DNA of 64,000 nt from Acidimicrobiaceae bacterium (GTDB taxonomy: Bacteria; Actinomycetota; Acidimicrobiia; Acidimicrobiales; Aldehydirespiratoraceae). Under the pieces are notes generated by a model that saw only the letters and a list, made by a program, of their open reading frames with translations, was not told the origin of the DNA and did not search any database. Location: the NCBI GenBank assembly GCA_016845585.1, contig JAERSO010000129.1, forward strand, positions 62,001 to 126,000, in the 5' to 3' direction. Below are positions 41,598-51,634 of this stretch, one piece after another (positions within the stretch are counted from its first letter, which is position 1; each line of letters starts with the position of its first letter). Position numbers and translations under genes: made by a program.

Positions 41598-44500
41598 CCG
41601 GAGAATGGATCGAAGAGACGGTCGCCCCGGCCGAACGGAAGTGGGAGGAGTTCTACCGAAACCGCTTCCAGCACGACAAGCGGGTGCGCACGACGCACGG
41701 CGTCAACTGCACCGGCAGCTGCTCGTGGGAGGTGTTCGTCAAGGACGGCATCGTTACCTGGGAGTTGCAGGCAACCGACTACCCGCAGCTCGAAGAGGGT
41801 CTGCCGCCCTATGAGCCGCGTGGCTGTCAGCGCGGCATCTCGTACTCGTGGTACCTCTATTCGCCGATCCGGGTGAAGTACCCGTACGTGCGTGGCGTGT
41901 TGATCGACATGTACCGCCAGGCCAAGCGTGAGCATCTCGGCGATCCCGTCGATGCGTGGAAGGCCATCCAGGCCAACCCCGAGTGGCGCAAGAAGTATCA
42001 GGAAGCCCGCGGCAAGGGCGGCTTCCGGCGCATCAGCTGGGACGAGGCCCTCGAGCTCGCGGCTGCCTCCACCGTGCACACTGTGAAGGACCACGGCCCC
42101 GACCGGGTCGCCGGCTTCTCGCCGATCCCGGCCATGTCGCAGGTCAGCTACGCAGCCGGCAGTCGATTCATGTCGATGGTCGGTGGCGTCATCATGAGCT
42201 TCTACGACTGGTACTGCGACCTCCCGCCGGCCTCGCCGGAGATCTGGGGTGAGCAGACCGACGTGCACGAGTCCGCGGATTGGTACAACTCCCGATTCGT
42301 GGCGGTCATGGGTGCAAACCTCAACATGACCCGCACCCCCGACACACACTTCATCTCCGAGGTGCGCCACGCCGGCGCCAAGCTCGCCGTCTTCAGCCCC
42401 GACTTCTCACAGGTGGCCAAGTACGCCGACTGGTGGATCCCGGCGAACCCGGGGCAGGACACCGCCTTCTGGCTTGCCGTCAACCATGTGATCCTCAAGG
42501 AGTTCTACTCCGATCGCAAGGTCGACTACTTCCAGAAGTACGCCAAGGAGAACACCGACCTCCCGTTCCTCGTGCAGATCCAGACCGACGAGGATGGGAA
42601 AGCCGGCAAGGCGGGCAAGTACCTGCGAGCCGGTGAGGTCGACCCCTACACCGGTGTGGAGAACGCCGACTGGAAGATGCTGGTCTGGGATGACGACGCC
42701 GACGCGCCGAAGCTCCCGAACGGCACCCTCGGTGATCGATGGGCCGAGGAGAACAAGGGCAAGTGGAACCTCGAGCTCAAGGACAGCCTGACCGGCGAGG
42801 ACATCGCCCCGCGGCTCTCGTTCCTCGACCAGCACGACGACGTGCTTCCGGTCGAACTCGAGTTCTTCGGCACCGACGGCACCGTCACCCGTTCGGTTCC
42901 GGTTCGCACGGTGCAGACCGCCGACGGTCCCGTCACCGTCACCACGGTCTTCGATCTTCTCAACGCTCGTTTCGGCGTCGACCGTGGTCTCAAGGGCTAT
43001 GACGCTGCCAGCTATGACGACGAGGACGTGCCGTACACCCCGGCCTGGCAGGAGCAGTACACGGGTATCCATCGCGACACCGTCGTGAAGTTCGCCCAGG
43101 AGTGGGGCCGCAACGGTGAGCTCACCAAGGGCAAGAACCTGATCATCATCGGTGCCGGCGCCAACCACTGGTACCACAACAACCTGCTCTACCGGTCGGG
43201 CATCTGTGCCCTGATGCTCACCGGCTCGGTCGGTGTCAATGGCGGCGGCCTCGGCCACTACGTCGGCCAGGAGAAGCTGGTCAACGCTGCCTCCTGGGCA
43301 TCGATCGCCTTCGGTCTCGACTGGGGGATGGCGCCACGGCACCAGAACACCCCGTCGTTCCACTATGTGCACTCGGACCAGTGGCGCTACGAGCGGGGCT
43401 ACCGCGACTATGACTCGCTGCCTGATGCTCATCCCGAGAATCACGACCACACCATCGACCATCAGGCTCGGGCGGTCCGTCAGGGCTGGTTGCCGTTCTT
43501 CCCCCAGTTCAAGGACAACCCGGTCGAGTTGATGCGCAAGGCGCGCCGGGCCGGCGCCGAGACCGACGAGGAAGTCTCGGACTACATCGTCGAAGGCTTG
43601 AAATCCGGTGACATCGAGTTCGCCATCGATGATCCTGATGCGCCGGAGTCATGGCCTCGCACCTGGTTCATCTGGCGGGGCAACGCGATCGGCACGTCGG
43701 CCAAGGGCCACGAGTTCTTCATGAAGCACTACCTCGGCACGCACTCGACGGCGATCGCGGCCGAGCCCGACGACCATGGTGTCGCCGAGGTGAACGTGCG
43801 GCCCGACGCCCCTATCGGAAAGATGGACCTGGTCGTCGATCTCAACTTCCGTATGGACACGTCGGCGCTGTACTCCGACCTCGTCCTTCCGGCGGCCACC
43901 TGGTACGAGAAAGACGATCTCAACAGCACCGACATGCACTCCTTCATCAACCCGATGCAGGCGGCCGTACCGCCGGCGTGGGAGTCGAAGTCGGACTGGG
44001 ACATCTTCACGGCCATGGCCAAGAAGGTCGCCGAGCTGTCCGGCGGTCATCTGCCCGGCGAGATGGAAGACGTCGTCATGCAGCCGCTGGCGCACGACAC
44101 CCCCGACGAGATGTCGCAGCCCACGCCAGGCGATTGGCGCACCGGTGAGGTCGAGGCCGTCCCCGGCAAGACCATGCCGAAGTTCAAGGTCGTGAAGCGC
44201 AACTACGCCGAGATGTACGAGCGCATGACCTCGCTGGGTCTCGGCGTTCGCAACAACGGTGTCGCCGCCCACGGTCTGCGCATGCAGGTCGACGACTTCT
44301 ACGACGAGCTCGCCCGTAAGCAGCCCGACAAGCGCAGCGGTGGGGGAGACACCCCACTGCGACCGTCGCTCGTCCGTGGTCGCGAGGTGTGCGAGGCGAT
44401 CCTCGCTCTCGACCCGGCGTCGAACGGTGAGATCGCCCACCGGGCCTTCGAGGCCGAGAGCGCCAAGATCGGCCGCGACATCACCCACCTCGGCGCGGGC

Positions 44501-45235
44501 CAGCGAGACACGCGGATCAGCTTTGCCGACCTGATCAGCCAGCCCCGACGGGTGCTGACGACTCCGACATGGAGTGGATTGATCGGCAAGGGTCGGGCCT
44601 ACGCCCCCTACACCCTCAACGTGGAGGAACGGGTGCCCTGGCGAACCCTCACCGGTCGCCAGCACTTCTACCTCGACCATGATCGCTACATCGAGTGGGG
44701 CGAGCACCTGCCGGTGTACAAGCCCCGTCCCGATCACGCCATGTTGTCGGAGACCGAGCAGTCACTGGCCGAGGGCCAGGACGGCAAGTTGATGAACTAC
44801 ATCACGCCGCACGGCAAGTGGTCCATTCACTCCACCTATGGCGACAACGAACGGATGATGACCCTCTCGCGGGGTGGTTATCCGGTCTGGCTCAACTCGA
44901 AGGACGCGGTCGACCTCGGCATCGAGGACAACGACTGGGTCGAGGTCTACAACGACAACGGTGTCTTCGTGCAGCGTTGCACCACGTCGTCTCGGATCCC
45001 GAGAGGCACGGTGTTCGTGTACCACGCCACCGAACGCACCGTCGGAATCCCGATCTCACCGAGACGGGAGAAACGAGCGGGCATGAACAACTCGCTGACC
45101 CGAGCCCGACTCAAGCCGGTGCTCATGAGTGGCGGCTACGGCCAGTTCACCTATGCCTTCAACTACTGGGGCCCCACCGGTGTCAACCGCGACACCTTCG
45201 TCTATGTGCGTCGCATCGAGCGGCCCGACTACTAG
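41594..45235 (+). CDS. narG: Respiratory nitrate reductase alpha subunit NarG
   Basis: 1213-residue molybdenum enzyme that reduces nitrate to nitrite. The FS0 iron-sulfur ligands are His35, Cys39, Cys43 and Cys78 (HGVNCTGSC, RGCQRG), the same spacing as E. coli NarG. YDWYCDLPPASP near residue 204-215 carries the presumed Mo-ligand Asp, and GEQTDVHESADWYNS follows. There is no twin-arginine signal, so the active site faces the cytoplasm. The length is normal for the family. It overlaps the di-haem cytochrome by 4 nt, while narH starts 10 bp after its stop. Confidence 0.96.
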   Translation: MTGEWIEETVAPAERKWEEFYRNRFQHDKRVRTTHGVNCTGSCSWEVFVKDGIVTWELQATDYPQLEEGLPPYEPRGCQRGISYSWYLYSPIRVKYPYVRGVLIDMYRQAKREHLGDPVDAWKAIQANPEWRKKYQEARGKGGFRRISWDEALELAAASTVHTVKDHGPDRVAGFSPIPAMSQVSYAAGSRFMSMVGGVIMSFYDWYCDLPPASPEIWGEQTDVHESADWYNSRFVAVMGANLNMTRTPDTHFISEVRHAGAKLAVFSPDFSQVAKYADWWIPANPGQDTAFWLAVNHVILKEFYSDRKVDYFQKYAKENTDLPFLVQIQTDEDGKAGKAGKYLRAGEVDPYTGVENADWKMLVWDDDADAPKLPNGTLGDRWAEENKGKWNLELKDSLTGEDIAPRLSFLDQHDDVLPVELEFFGTDGTVTRSVPVRTVQTADGPVTVTTVFDLLNARFGVDRGLKGYDAASYDDEDVPYTPAWQEQYTGIHRDTVVKFAQEWGRNGELTKGKNLIIIGAGANHWYHNNLLYRSGICALMLTGSVGVNGGGLGHYVGQEKLVNAASWASIAFGLDWGMAPRHQNTPSFHYVHSDQWRYERGYRDYDSLPDAHPENHDHTIDHQARAVRQGWLPFFPQFKDNPVELMRKARRAGAETDEEVSDYIVEGLKSGDIEFAIDDPDAPESWPRTWFIWRGNAIGTSAKGHEFFMKHYLGTHSTAIAAEPDDHGVAEVNVRPDAPIGKMDLVVDLNFRMDTSALYSDLVLPAATWYEKDDLNSTDMHSFINPMQAAVPPAWESKSDWDIFTAMAKKVAELSGGHLPGEMEDVVMQPLAHDTPDEMSQPTPGDWRTGEVEAVPGKTMPKFKVVKRNYAEMYERMTSLGLGVRNNGVAAHGLRMQVDDFYDELARKQPDKRSGGGDTPLRPSLVRGREVCEAILALDPASNGEIAHRAFEAESAKIGRDITHLGAGQRDTRISFADLISQPRRVLTTPTWSGLIGKGRAYAPYTLNVEERVPWRTLTGRQHFYLDHDRYIEWGEHLPVYKPRPDHAMLSETEQSLAEGQDGKLMNYITPHGKWSIHSTYGDNERMMTLSRGGYPVWLNSKDAVDLGIEDNDWVEVYNDNGVFVQRCTTSSRIPRGTVFVYHATERTVGIPISPRREKRAGMNNSLTRARLKPVLMSGGYGQFTYAFNYWGPTGVNRDTFVYVRRIERPDY

Positions 45236-45245
45236 GAGCACGATC

Positions 45246-46753
<1,508 letters not shown>

Positions 46754-46757
<4 letters not shown>

Positions 46758-47293
46758 TGCACCCCGGTCACGTCGTTGCACTCGGGTACCGGTATCCGGG
46801 CCCATCCTCACTCGAGGTCCTCCGCGACTCCGTCGGGGCACTTCCGCGGTCTGCGGTTCGCAAGGCGATGGACGACTTCGTCGACTCGGTCGCGGGACTC
46901 GAACTGGGGAAGTGGGAGGAACTCCACACCCGCACGCTCGACCTGTCGCCCATGTTCGTTCCCTATGTCGGTCACGTGACCTGGGGCGAGAACTACCGGC
47001 GCGGCGAGTTCATGGCGGAACTCAAGCGCGACATGGAGGGCATTGGCGTGGATCTCGGGGGCGAACTCCCCGATCACATCGAGCCGATCCTCCGCTACCT
47101 CGCCGCGACACCGATTCCTCTGGCCGACCTGATCGAGGTGCTCGAGTCCGCGGTGAGCGAGATGAAATCGACCTTGGCCACCGCGGACAAACGAAGTCCC
47201 TACCGTCACCTGCTCGCCGCCACGCTCGCGGTGGTGCAGGACCTGAAGCCTGTTGCGATCGGAGTCCGACAGACGCTTGGAGGCAAGCAATGA
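46754..47293 (+). CDS. narJ: Nitrate reductase assembly chaperone NarJ
   Basis: 179-residue TorD/NarJ-type chaperone that inserts the molybdenum cofactor into NarG and keeps the complex soluble during assembly. The family core LHTRTLDLSPMFVPYVGHVTWGENYRRGEFMAEL is clear. GTG/ATG ambiguity is absent; ATG 46754 overlaps the narH stop, and the gene ends with ATGA overlap to narI. It is somewhat shorter than E. coli NarJ. Confidence 0.92.
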
Positions 47294-48009
47294 GTACCAC
47301 CGATCTGCTCTTCGGCATCTTCCCGTATGTCGCCACGGCCCTGCTCGTGGTGGTGACGTTGATCCGCTGGCGGCTGCATCCGTTCACCGTGTCGTCACTG
47401 TCCTCCCAGCTCCTGGAGAGTCGCAAGCTGTACTGGGGGTCGGTGCCGTTCCATTGGGGTCTCTCGACGATCCTGCTCGGTCATCTGGTTGCCTTGCTCA
47501 TCCCGCGTGGCTTCGAAGCCTGGAATGGTGCTCCGCTGCGGCTCTATCTGCTCGAGGCCACGGGGCTCGCACTCGGGCTCTGGGCGGCCTTCGGTATCGG
47601 TGTGCTCGTGTACCGCCGAGTCACCAGCGCCCGGGTCCGATCCGTCAGCTCGGTCATGGACTTCGTCGTACTCGCGGTTGTCAGCATTCAGATCCTCAGC
47701 GGGATCTGGATCGCCGTTGGCTACCGCTGGGGTTCGTATTGGGGGACGTCGGTCTTCGTCCCGTACATGCGTTCCATCATCGGGTTCGACCCCAAACCGG
47801 AATACGTGGACCCGCTGCCGTTCGCCCTGCAGCTCCACGCGTTCATGTTCTGGGTGTTCCTCGCGGTCTTCCCGTTCACTCGCCTCGTCCACATCGTCGC
47901 CTTGCCGCTCGGCTACCTCACGAGGCCGTGGCAGCGTGTGGTGCGGATGCGGGAGAGCCCGGCGGTGTATCACTCGGCGTCGGACAAGCCTCTGGAGCGC
48001 CAGCACTGA
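47290..48009 (+). CDS. narI: Respiratory nitrate reductase gamma subunit NarI
   Basis: 239-residue membrane cytochrome b of nitrate reductase with five helices. Start ATG 47290 is set by the narJ overlap. Histidines for two haems are in PFHWGLSTILLGHLVALLIP (first pair) and QLHAFMFWVFLAVFPFTRLVHIVALP (second pair). It oxidises quinol at the outer side. Its presence together with a complete bc complex means that quinol could reach nitrate by two routes. It is the last gene of the supercluster. Confidence 0.95.
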   Translation: MSTTDLLFGIFPYVATALLVVVTLIRWRLHPFTVSSLSSQLLESRKLYWGSVPFHWGLSTILLGHLVALLIPRGFEAWNGAPLRLYLLEATGLALGLWAAFGIGVLVYRRVTSARVRSVSSVMDFVVLAVVSIQILSGIWIAVGYRWGSYWGTSVFVPYMRSIIGFDPKPEYVDPLPFALQLHAFMFWVFLAVFPFTRLVHIVALPLGYLTRPWQRVVRMRESPAVYHSASDKPLERQH

Positions 48010-48015
48010 TCGCGT

Positions 48016-48034
48016 ATTCCCGCGATACGGGAAT
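48016..48034. promoter_or_regulatory. attcccg-N5-cgggaat palindrome upstream of iclR gene
   Basis: Perfect 7-bp arms with a 5-bp spacer, in the 67-bp gap after narI and 43 bp before the IclR start. A third half-site (gattccca, 48045-48052) follows. IclR proteins often repress their own gene through such dyads, so this is a candidate operator for the betaine/DMSP island. Confidence 0.45.
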
Positions 48035-48076
48035 CACTCGACAGGATTCCCATAAAGCGGTAGCGTCGCCCCTATT

Positions 48077-48844
48077 GTGAGTTCGGTTCAGAGTGTTCAA
48101 CGAGCCCTTGCGCTGCTGAGGGAGATCGGGCGAGAACCCGGAGGACTCGTCGACCTCTCGGCGCGCGTCGGGTTGGCAACGAGCACCACCGCCCGGCTGC
48201 TGGCCACCCTCGAGGCGGAGGATGCGATCGTTCGCGATGGTGACGGGTCGTATCTGGTTGGTCCGGTGATCCAGGCGCTGGCCGGATCCTCCGACCCGTC
48301 GCGCGCGCTCGAGACGATCGTGCACCCTCACCTCGTCGATCTGGCCGAGGAACTCGACGAAGCCGTGTGTCTCGCGATGTTGTCGGGCTACGACACGGTC
48401 ACCGTCGATCAGGTCGACGCACCGAAACCCATCCAGGCCGAGAACTGGACCGGCACCCGCGTGCCGTTGCATGCCGGCGGAGCCGGACTCGTCGTGATGG
48501 CCACATGGACCGACGACGAGGTCGAGCAGTACCTGGCCGGCGACCTCGCTGCGTGCAACGGCAATACCGTCACCGACCCCGACCGGTTGCGGTCGCGGGT
48601 CCGCCAAGCGCGAATGCGGCGTGTCATGTGGACCCACGGCGAATACGTCGACGGCCTGTCATCGGCATCGGCGGCGATCGTCGACAGCAGCGGCCGGTCC
48701 GTCGGCGCCCTCTACACCTATGGCCCGACGTATCGGTTCCCGGCCCCGGGCGAAGCCGACCGCGTCGCCACCATCATCCTCGCCCGTGCCGATCAGGTGT
48801 CGGCCGAGTTGGGGCATCACCGGGTCGAGGCCGAAGCTTCATGA
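48077..48844 (+). CDS. IclR-family transcriptional regulator
   Basis: 255-residue IclR regulator with GTG start. The N-terminal winged helix is SSVQSVQRALALLREI, VDLSARVGLATSTTARLLATLE. The C-terminal effector domain includes WTGTRVPLHAGGAGLVVMA and GEYVDGLSSASAAIVDSSGRSVGALYTYGP. It overlaps the second MttB-family gene by 4 nt (ATGA), so it is probably the local regulator, responding to a betaine-like compound or product. A dyad upstream may be its operator. Confidence 0.88.
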   Translation: MSSVQSVQRALALLREIGREPGGLVDLSARVGLATSTTARLLATLEAEDAIVRDGDGSYLVGPVIQALAGSSDPSRALETIVHPHLVDLAEELDEAVCLAMLSGYDTVTVDQVDAPKPIQAENWTGTRVPLHAGGAGLVVMATWTDDEVEQYLAGDLAACNGNTVTDPDRLRSRVRQARMRRVMWTHGEYVDGLSSASAAIVDSSGRSVGALYTYGPTYRFPAPGEADRVATIILARADQVSAELGHHRVEAEAS

Positions 48845-50373
48845 CCGAACGACGTCGTCGAAGCGGGCGCCGCGAACGCCCCGACGGCCCCACCGGCCCT
48901 CCGCAACGGCCGTGGGAGCTGTACCGGCGCTCCATCGAACCGACCCGGGTGGTGTCCGACGACGAGCTGGAGTCGATTCATCTCGCCTCGCTCGAGGTGC
49001 TGAGCACCGTCGGAATGGACTTCCTGCATCCGAAGGCGCTCGAGCTGTGGGCGGCCGCCGGAGCGAGGATCGACGGGGAACGGGTTCGGCTCGACCCGGA
49101 GCTCGTGCTCGAGCTGATCTCGACGGTGCCAGGTGAATTCACGATGCACGCACCCGATCCGCAGTACGACCTGCGTATCGGTGGCGACAACGTCGTGTTC
49201 ACCTCGGTGGCGAGCGCCCCCAACTACACCGATCGGGCCGGAGGACGTCGCACGGGGCGTCGCGAGGACTTCCGCACTCTCCTCAAGTTGTGTCAGCAGC
49301 TCAACGTCATCCAGAGCCACGGGGGCTATCCGGTCGAGCCGGTCGACATTCACGCATCGATCCGCCACCTGGAAGCCACCCGTGACATCCTCACCCTCAG
49401 CCCGAAGGCGGTGAACGTCTATTCCCTCGGTGCTCAGCGCAACATCGACTGTCTCGAGATGGTTCGGATCGTGCGGGGCCTGGCCGACGATCAGCTCGAC
49501 ACGCATCCGATCGTTCACTCGGTCATCAACGTGTCGTCGCCACTCCGGCTCGACACACCCATGTTGGAGGGGATCCTCCGATACTCGGCGCGCAACCAGG
49601 TCATCATCGTCACGCCCTTCACGTTGGCAGGTGCGATGGCCCCCGTGACGGTCGCGGGCGCAATCGTGCAGCAGAACGCGGAAGCGCTGGGCGGGATCGC
49701 GTTCACCCAACTCGTGAACGCCGGCGCGCCGGCGATCTACGGCGGGTTCACGTCAAACGTCGACATGCAGTCGGGTGCACCCGCATTCGGCACGCCGGAG
49801 TACATCCAGTCCGCCATGCTCGGCGGGCAGCTGGCCCGTCGCTACGGACTGCCCTACCGCTCGTCCAACGTCTGCGCGGCCAACACCATCGACGTCCAGG
49901 CAGGCTACGAGAGCACGTTCGCGCTCTGGGGCGCGATCATGGGCGGCGCCAATGTCGTCTACCACGGTGCGGGATGGATGGAGGGCGGGCTCCACGCGTC
50001 GCCCGAGAAGATGGTCATCGACGCCGACCTGCTCCAGATGGTGGCGACATTCCTCCAGCCGCTGGTGGTCGACGATGCCACGCTGGCGCTCGACGCCATC
50101 GCCGAGGTCGGACCCGGTGGTCACCACTTCGGCACACAACACACCCAGGACCGCTACCGCACGGCGTTCTACCGGCCGATGATCTCCGATTGGCGCAACT
50201 TCGAATCGTGGGACGAAGCCGGTCGACCGTCGTCGTACGACCACGCCGAACGGGCCGTACAGGAGCTTCTCGCGTCGTACGAACAACCCTCGATGGACGA
50301 TGCCGTCCGCGCCGAACTCGACGACTTCGTCGACCGTCGCGTCGCGGAGGGCGGTGTCGCCACGGACTTCTGA
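48841..50373 (+). CDS. MttB-family (non-pyrrolysine) corrinoid methyltransferase, copy 2
   Basis: 510-residue MttB-superfamily protein. Start ATG 48841 overlaps the IclR stop; the earlier ORF start is out of frame with real coding. Segments include HLASLEVLSTVGMDF, VEPVDIHASIRHLEA, IYGGFTSNVDMQSGAPAFGTPE and GGHHFGTQHTQDRYRT. No amber codon interrupts it, so no pyrrolysine. It differs strongly from copy 1 and probably takes a different methylated amine or sulfonium. Its methyl acceptor, a corrinoid protein, is not encoded nearby. Twelve bases separate it from the oxygenase gene. Confidence 0.84.
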   Translation: MTERRRRSGRRERPDGPTGPPQRPWELYRRSIEPTRVVSDDELESIHLASLEVLSTVGMDFLHPKALELWAAAGARIDGERVRLDPELVLELISTVPGEFTMHAPDPQYDLRIGGDNVVFTSVASAPNYTDRAGGRRTGRREDFRTLLKLCQQLNVIQSHGGYPVEPVDIHASIRHLEATRDILTLSPKAVNVYSLGAQRNIDCLEMVRIVRGLADDQLDTHPIVHSVINVSSPLRLDTPMLEGILRYSARNQVIIVTPFTLAGAMAPVTVAGAIVQQNAEALGGIAFTQLVNAGAPAIYGGFTSNVDMQSGAPAFGTPEYIQSAMLGGQLARRYGLPYRSSNVCAANTIDVQAGYESTFALWGAIMGGANVVYHGAGWMEGGLHASPEKMVIDADLLQMVATFLQPLVVDDATLALDAIAEVGPGGHHFGTQHTQDRYRTAFYRPMISDWRNFESWDEAGRPSSYDHAERAVQELLASYEQPSMDDAVRAELDDFVDRRVAEGGVATDF

Positions 50374-50384
50374 GGAACGGCAAC

Positions 50385-51626
50385 ATGGACATGACTGATT
50401 GGACCGACGATCGCGTTTGGAGCGGTACGCGCGCCCCGCTTCGCCAGTCGACCGGACTGAATCCGTCGGCGTACGTCGACGAGCGATTCTTCGCCCTGGA
50501 GCAGGAACTGGTCTTCGAGCGGGCCTGGGTCGTCATCGGCACGGCACCGGAGGTGGCCGAACCCGGTCGCATGCTCGTTCGTCGGCTCGGCCAGAAGTCG
50601 ATCCTCGTCACTCGAGGCACCGACGGCGAGTTGCGGGGGTTCCTCAACTCGTGTCGTCATCGTGGGACCGAGCTCGCTGATCACGACTGCGACATCGCCG
50701 GCACGATTCGGTGCCCCTACCACCGCTGGGGATACGGCACCGATGGCACTCTGGTCGCCACGCCGTTCTTCGACGAGGTTCCACGCGACGACTTCAAAAA
50801 GGCCGACTATCCGCTGCTCCAGGTGCGGGTCGAGACGTGGGGGCCACTGCTCTACGGATGTCTCGACCCCGAGACACCGCCGTTGCTCGAGTGGCTCGGT
50901 GACCTGCCCGAGCGAATGGCCGGATACGGCTTCGAGGACTGGCGGGTCCAGGAGGAGGCCGTGCTCGAGATCGGCGCGAACTGGAAGCTGATCTCGGAGA
51001 ACTTCCAGGAGTACTACCACCTCACGTGGGTCCATCCCGAGCTCGCGAAAGTCAGCCGGGTCAAGGACCACTACCGCTACCAGGGGCCGGGAATGTATGT
51101 CGGCCAGACCACCACCCCGGTCTCCGGCGACGATCGAGACGACTGGCTGGTCCTGCCCGCGGCCGCCGGGCTCGACGAGTCCGATGCCACCAGTGGCCGT
51201 CACATCGCCGTGTACCCCAACGTGATCTTCTCGGTTCTGCCGAACCATGTGTTCGTGATGCGGCTCGATCCGCTCGCCCCGGGCCTCACCCGAGAGACCT
51301 GCACGTTCCTCCTGCCGCCATCGACACCCGACGTCACCGACGACGACATGAAGACCACGCGCGACTTCTGGTTCGACGTCAACAACGAGGACATCGACAT
51401 CTGCCAGCGAAGCCAGCGCGGCCTCACCCACGGTCGCATCGCCGCCGGTCCGCTCGCCCCTCGTTTCGAGGAACCACTTCACCGGTTCCACAACATGCTC
51501 GCCGACTGCATGACGGCCGACTCGCTCGCGACCGGCCTCACCATCCCTGCAGGCGACGACGGTTCCGAGGTCTCGCGCCTCGGCACCGGACCCAACCCGA
51601 CTCCTCCTGCGATCGAGCAGGTCTGA
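50385..51626 (+). CDS. Rieske non-haem iron oxygenase, quaternary-amine demethylase type
   Basis: 413-residue ring-hydroxylase-type oxygenase. ATG 50385 has an AGGAA site 7 nt upstream. Rieske ligands are C90-R-H92 and C110-x2-H113. The mononuclear iron site is ENFQEYYHLTWVHPE, with His212 and His217. The residue that bridges the two metal sites is Glu209 instead of the Asp of aromatic dioxygenases, as in carnitine monooxygenase CntA and the GbcA/Stc2 group. It probably removes a methyl group from a betaine as formaldehyde. Its reductase (GbcB-like) is absent from the window. Confidence 0.85.
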   Translation: MDMTDWTDDRVWSGTRAPLRQSTGLNPSAYVDERFFALEQELVFERAWVVIGTAPEVAEPGRMLVRRLGQKSILVTRGTDGELRGFLNSCRHRGTELADHDCDIAGTIRCPYHRWGYGTDGTLVATPFFDEVPRDDFKKADYPLLQVRVETWGPLLYGCLDPETPPLLEWLGDLPERMAGYGFEDWRVQEEAVLEIGANWKLISENFQEYYHLTWVHPELAKVSRVKDHYRYQGPGMYVGQTTTPVSGDDRDDWLVLPAAAGLDESDATSGRHIAVYPNVIFSVLPNHVFVMRLDPLAPGLTRETCTFLLPPSTPDVTDDDMKTTRDFWFDVNNEDIDICQRSQRGLTHGRIAAGPLAPRFEEPLHRFHNMLADCMTADSLATGLTIPAGDDGSEVSRLGTGPNPTPPAIEQV

Positions 51627-51634
51627 AGGAAACC

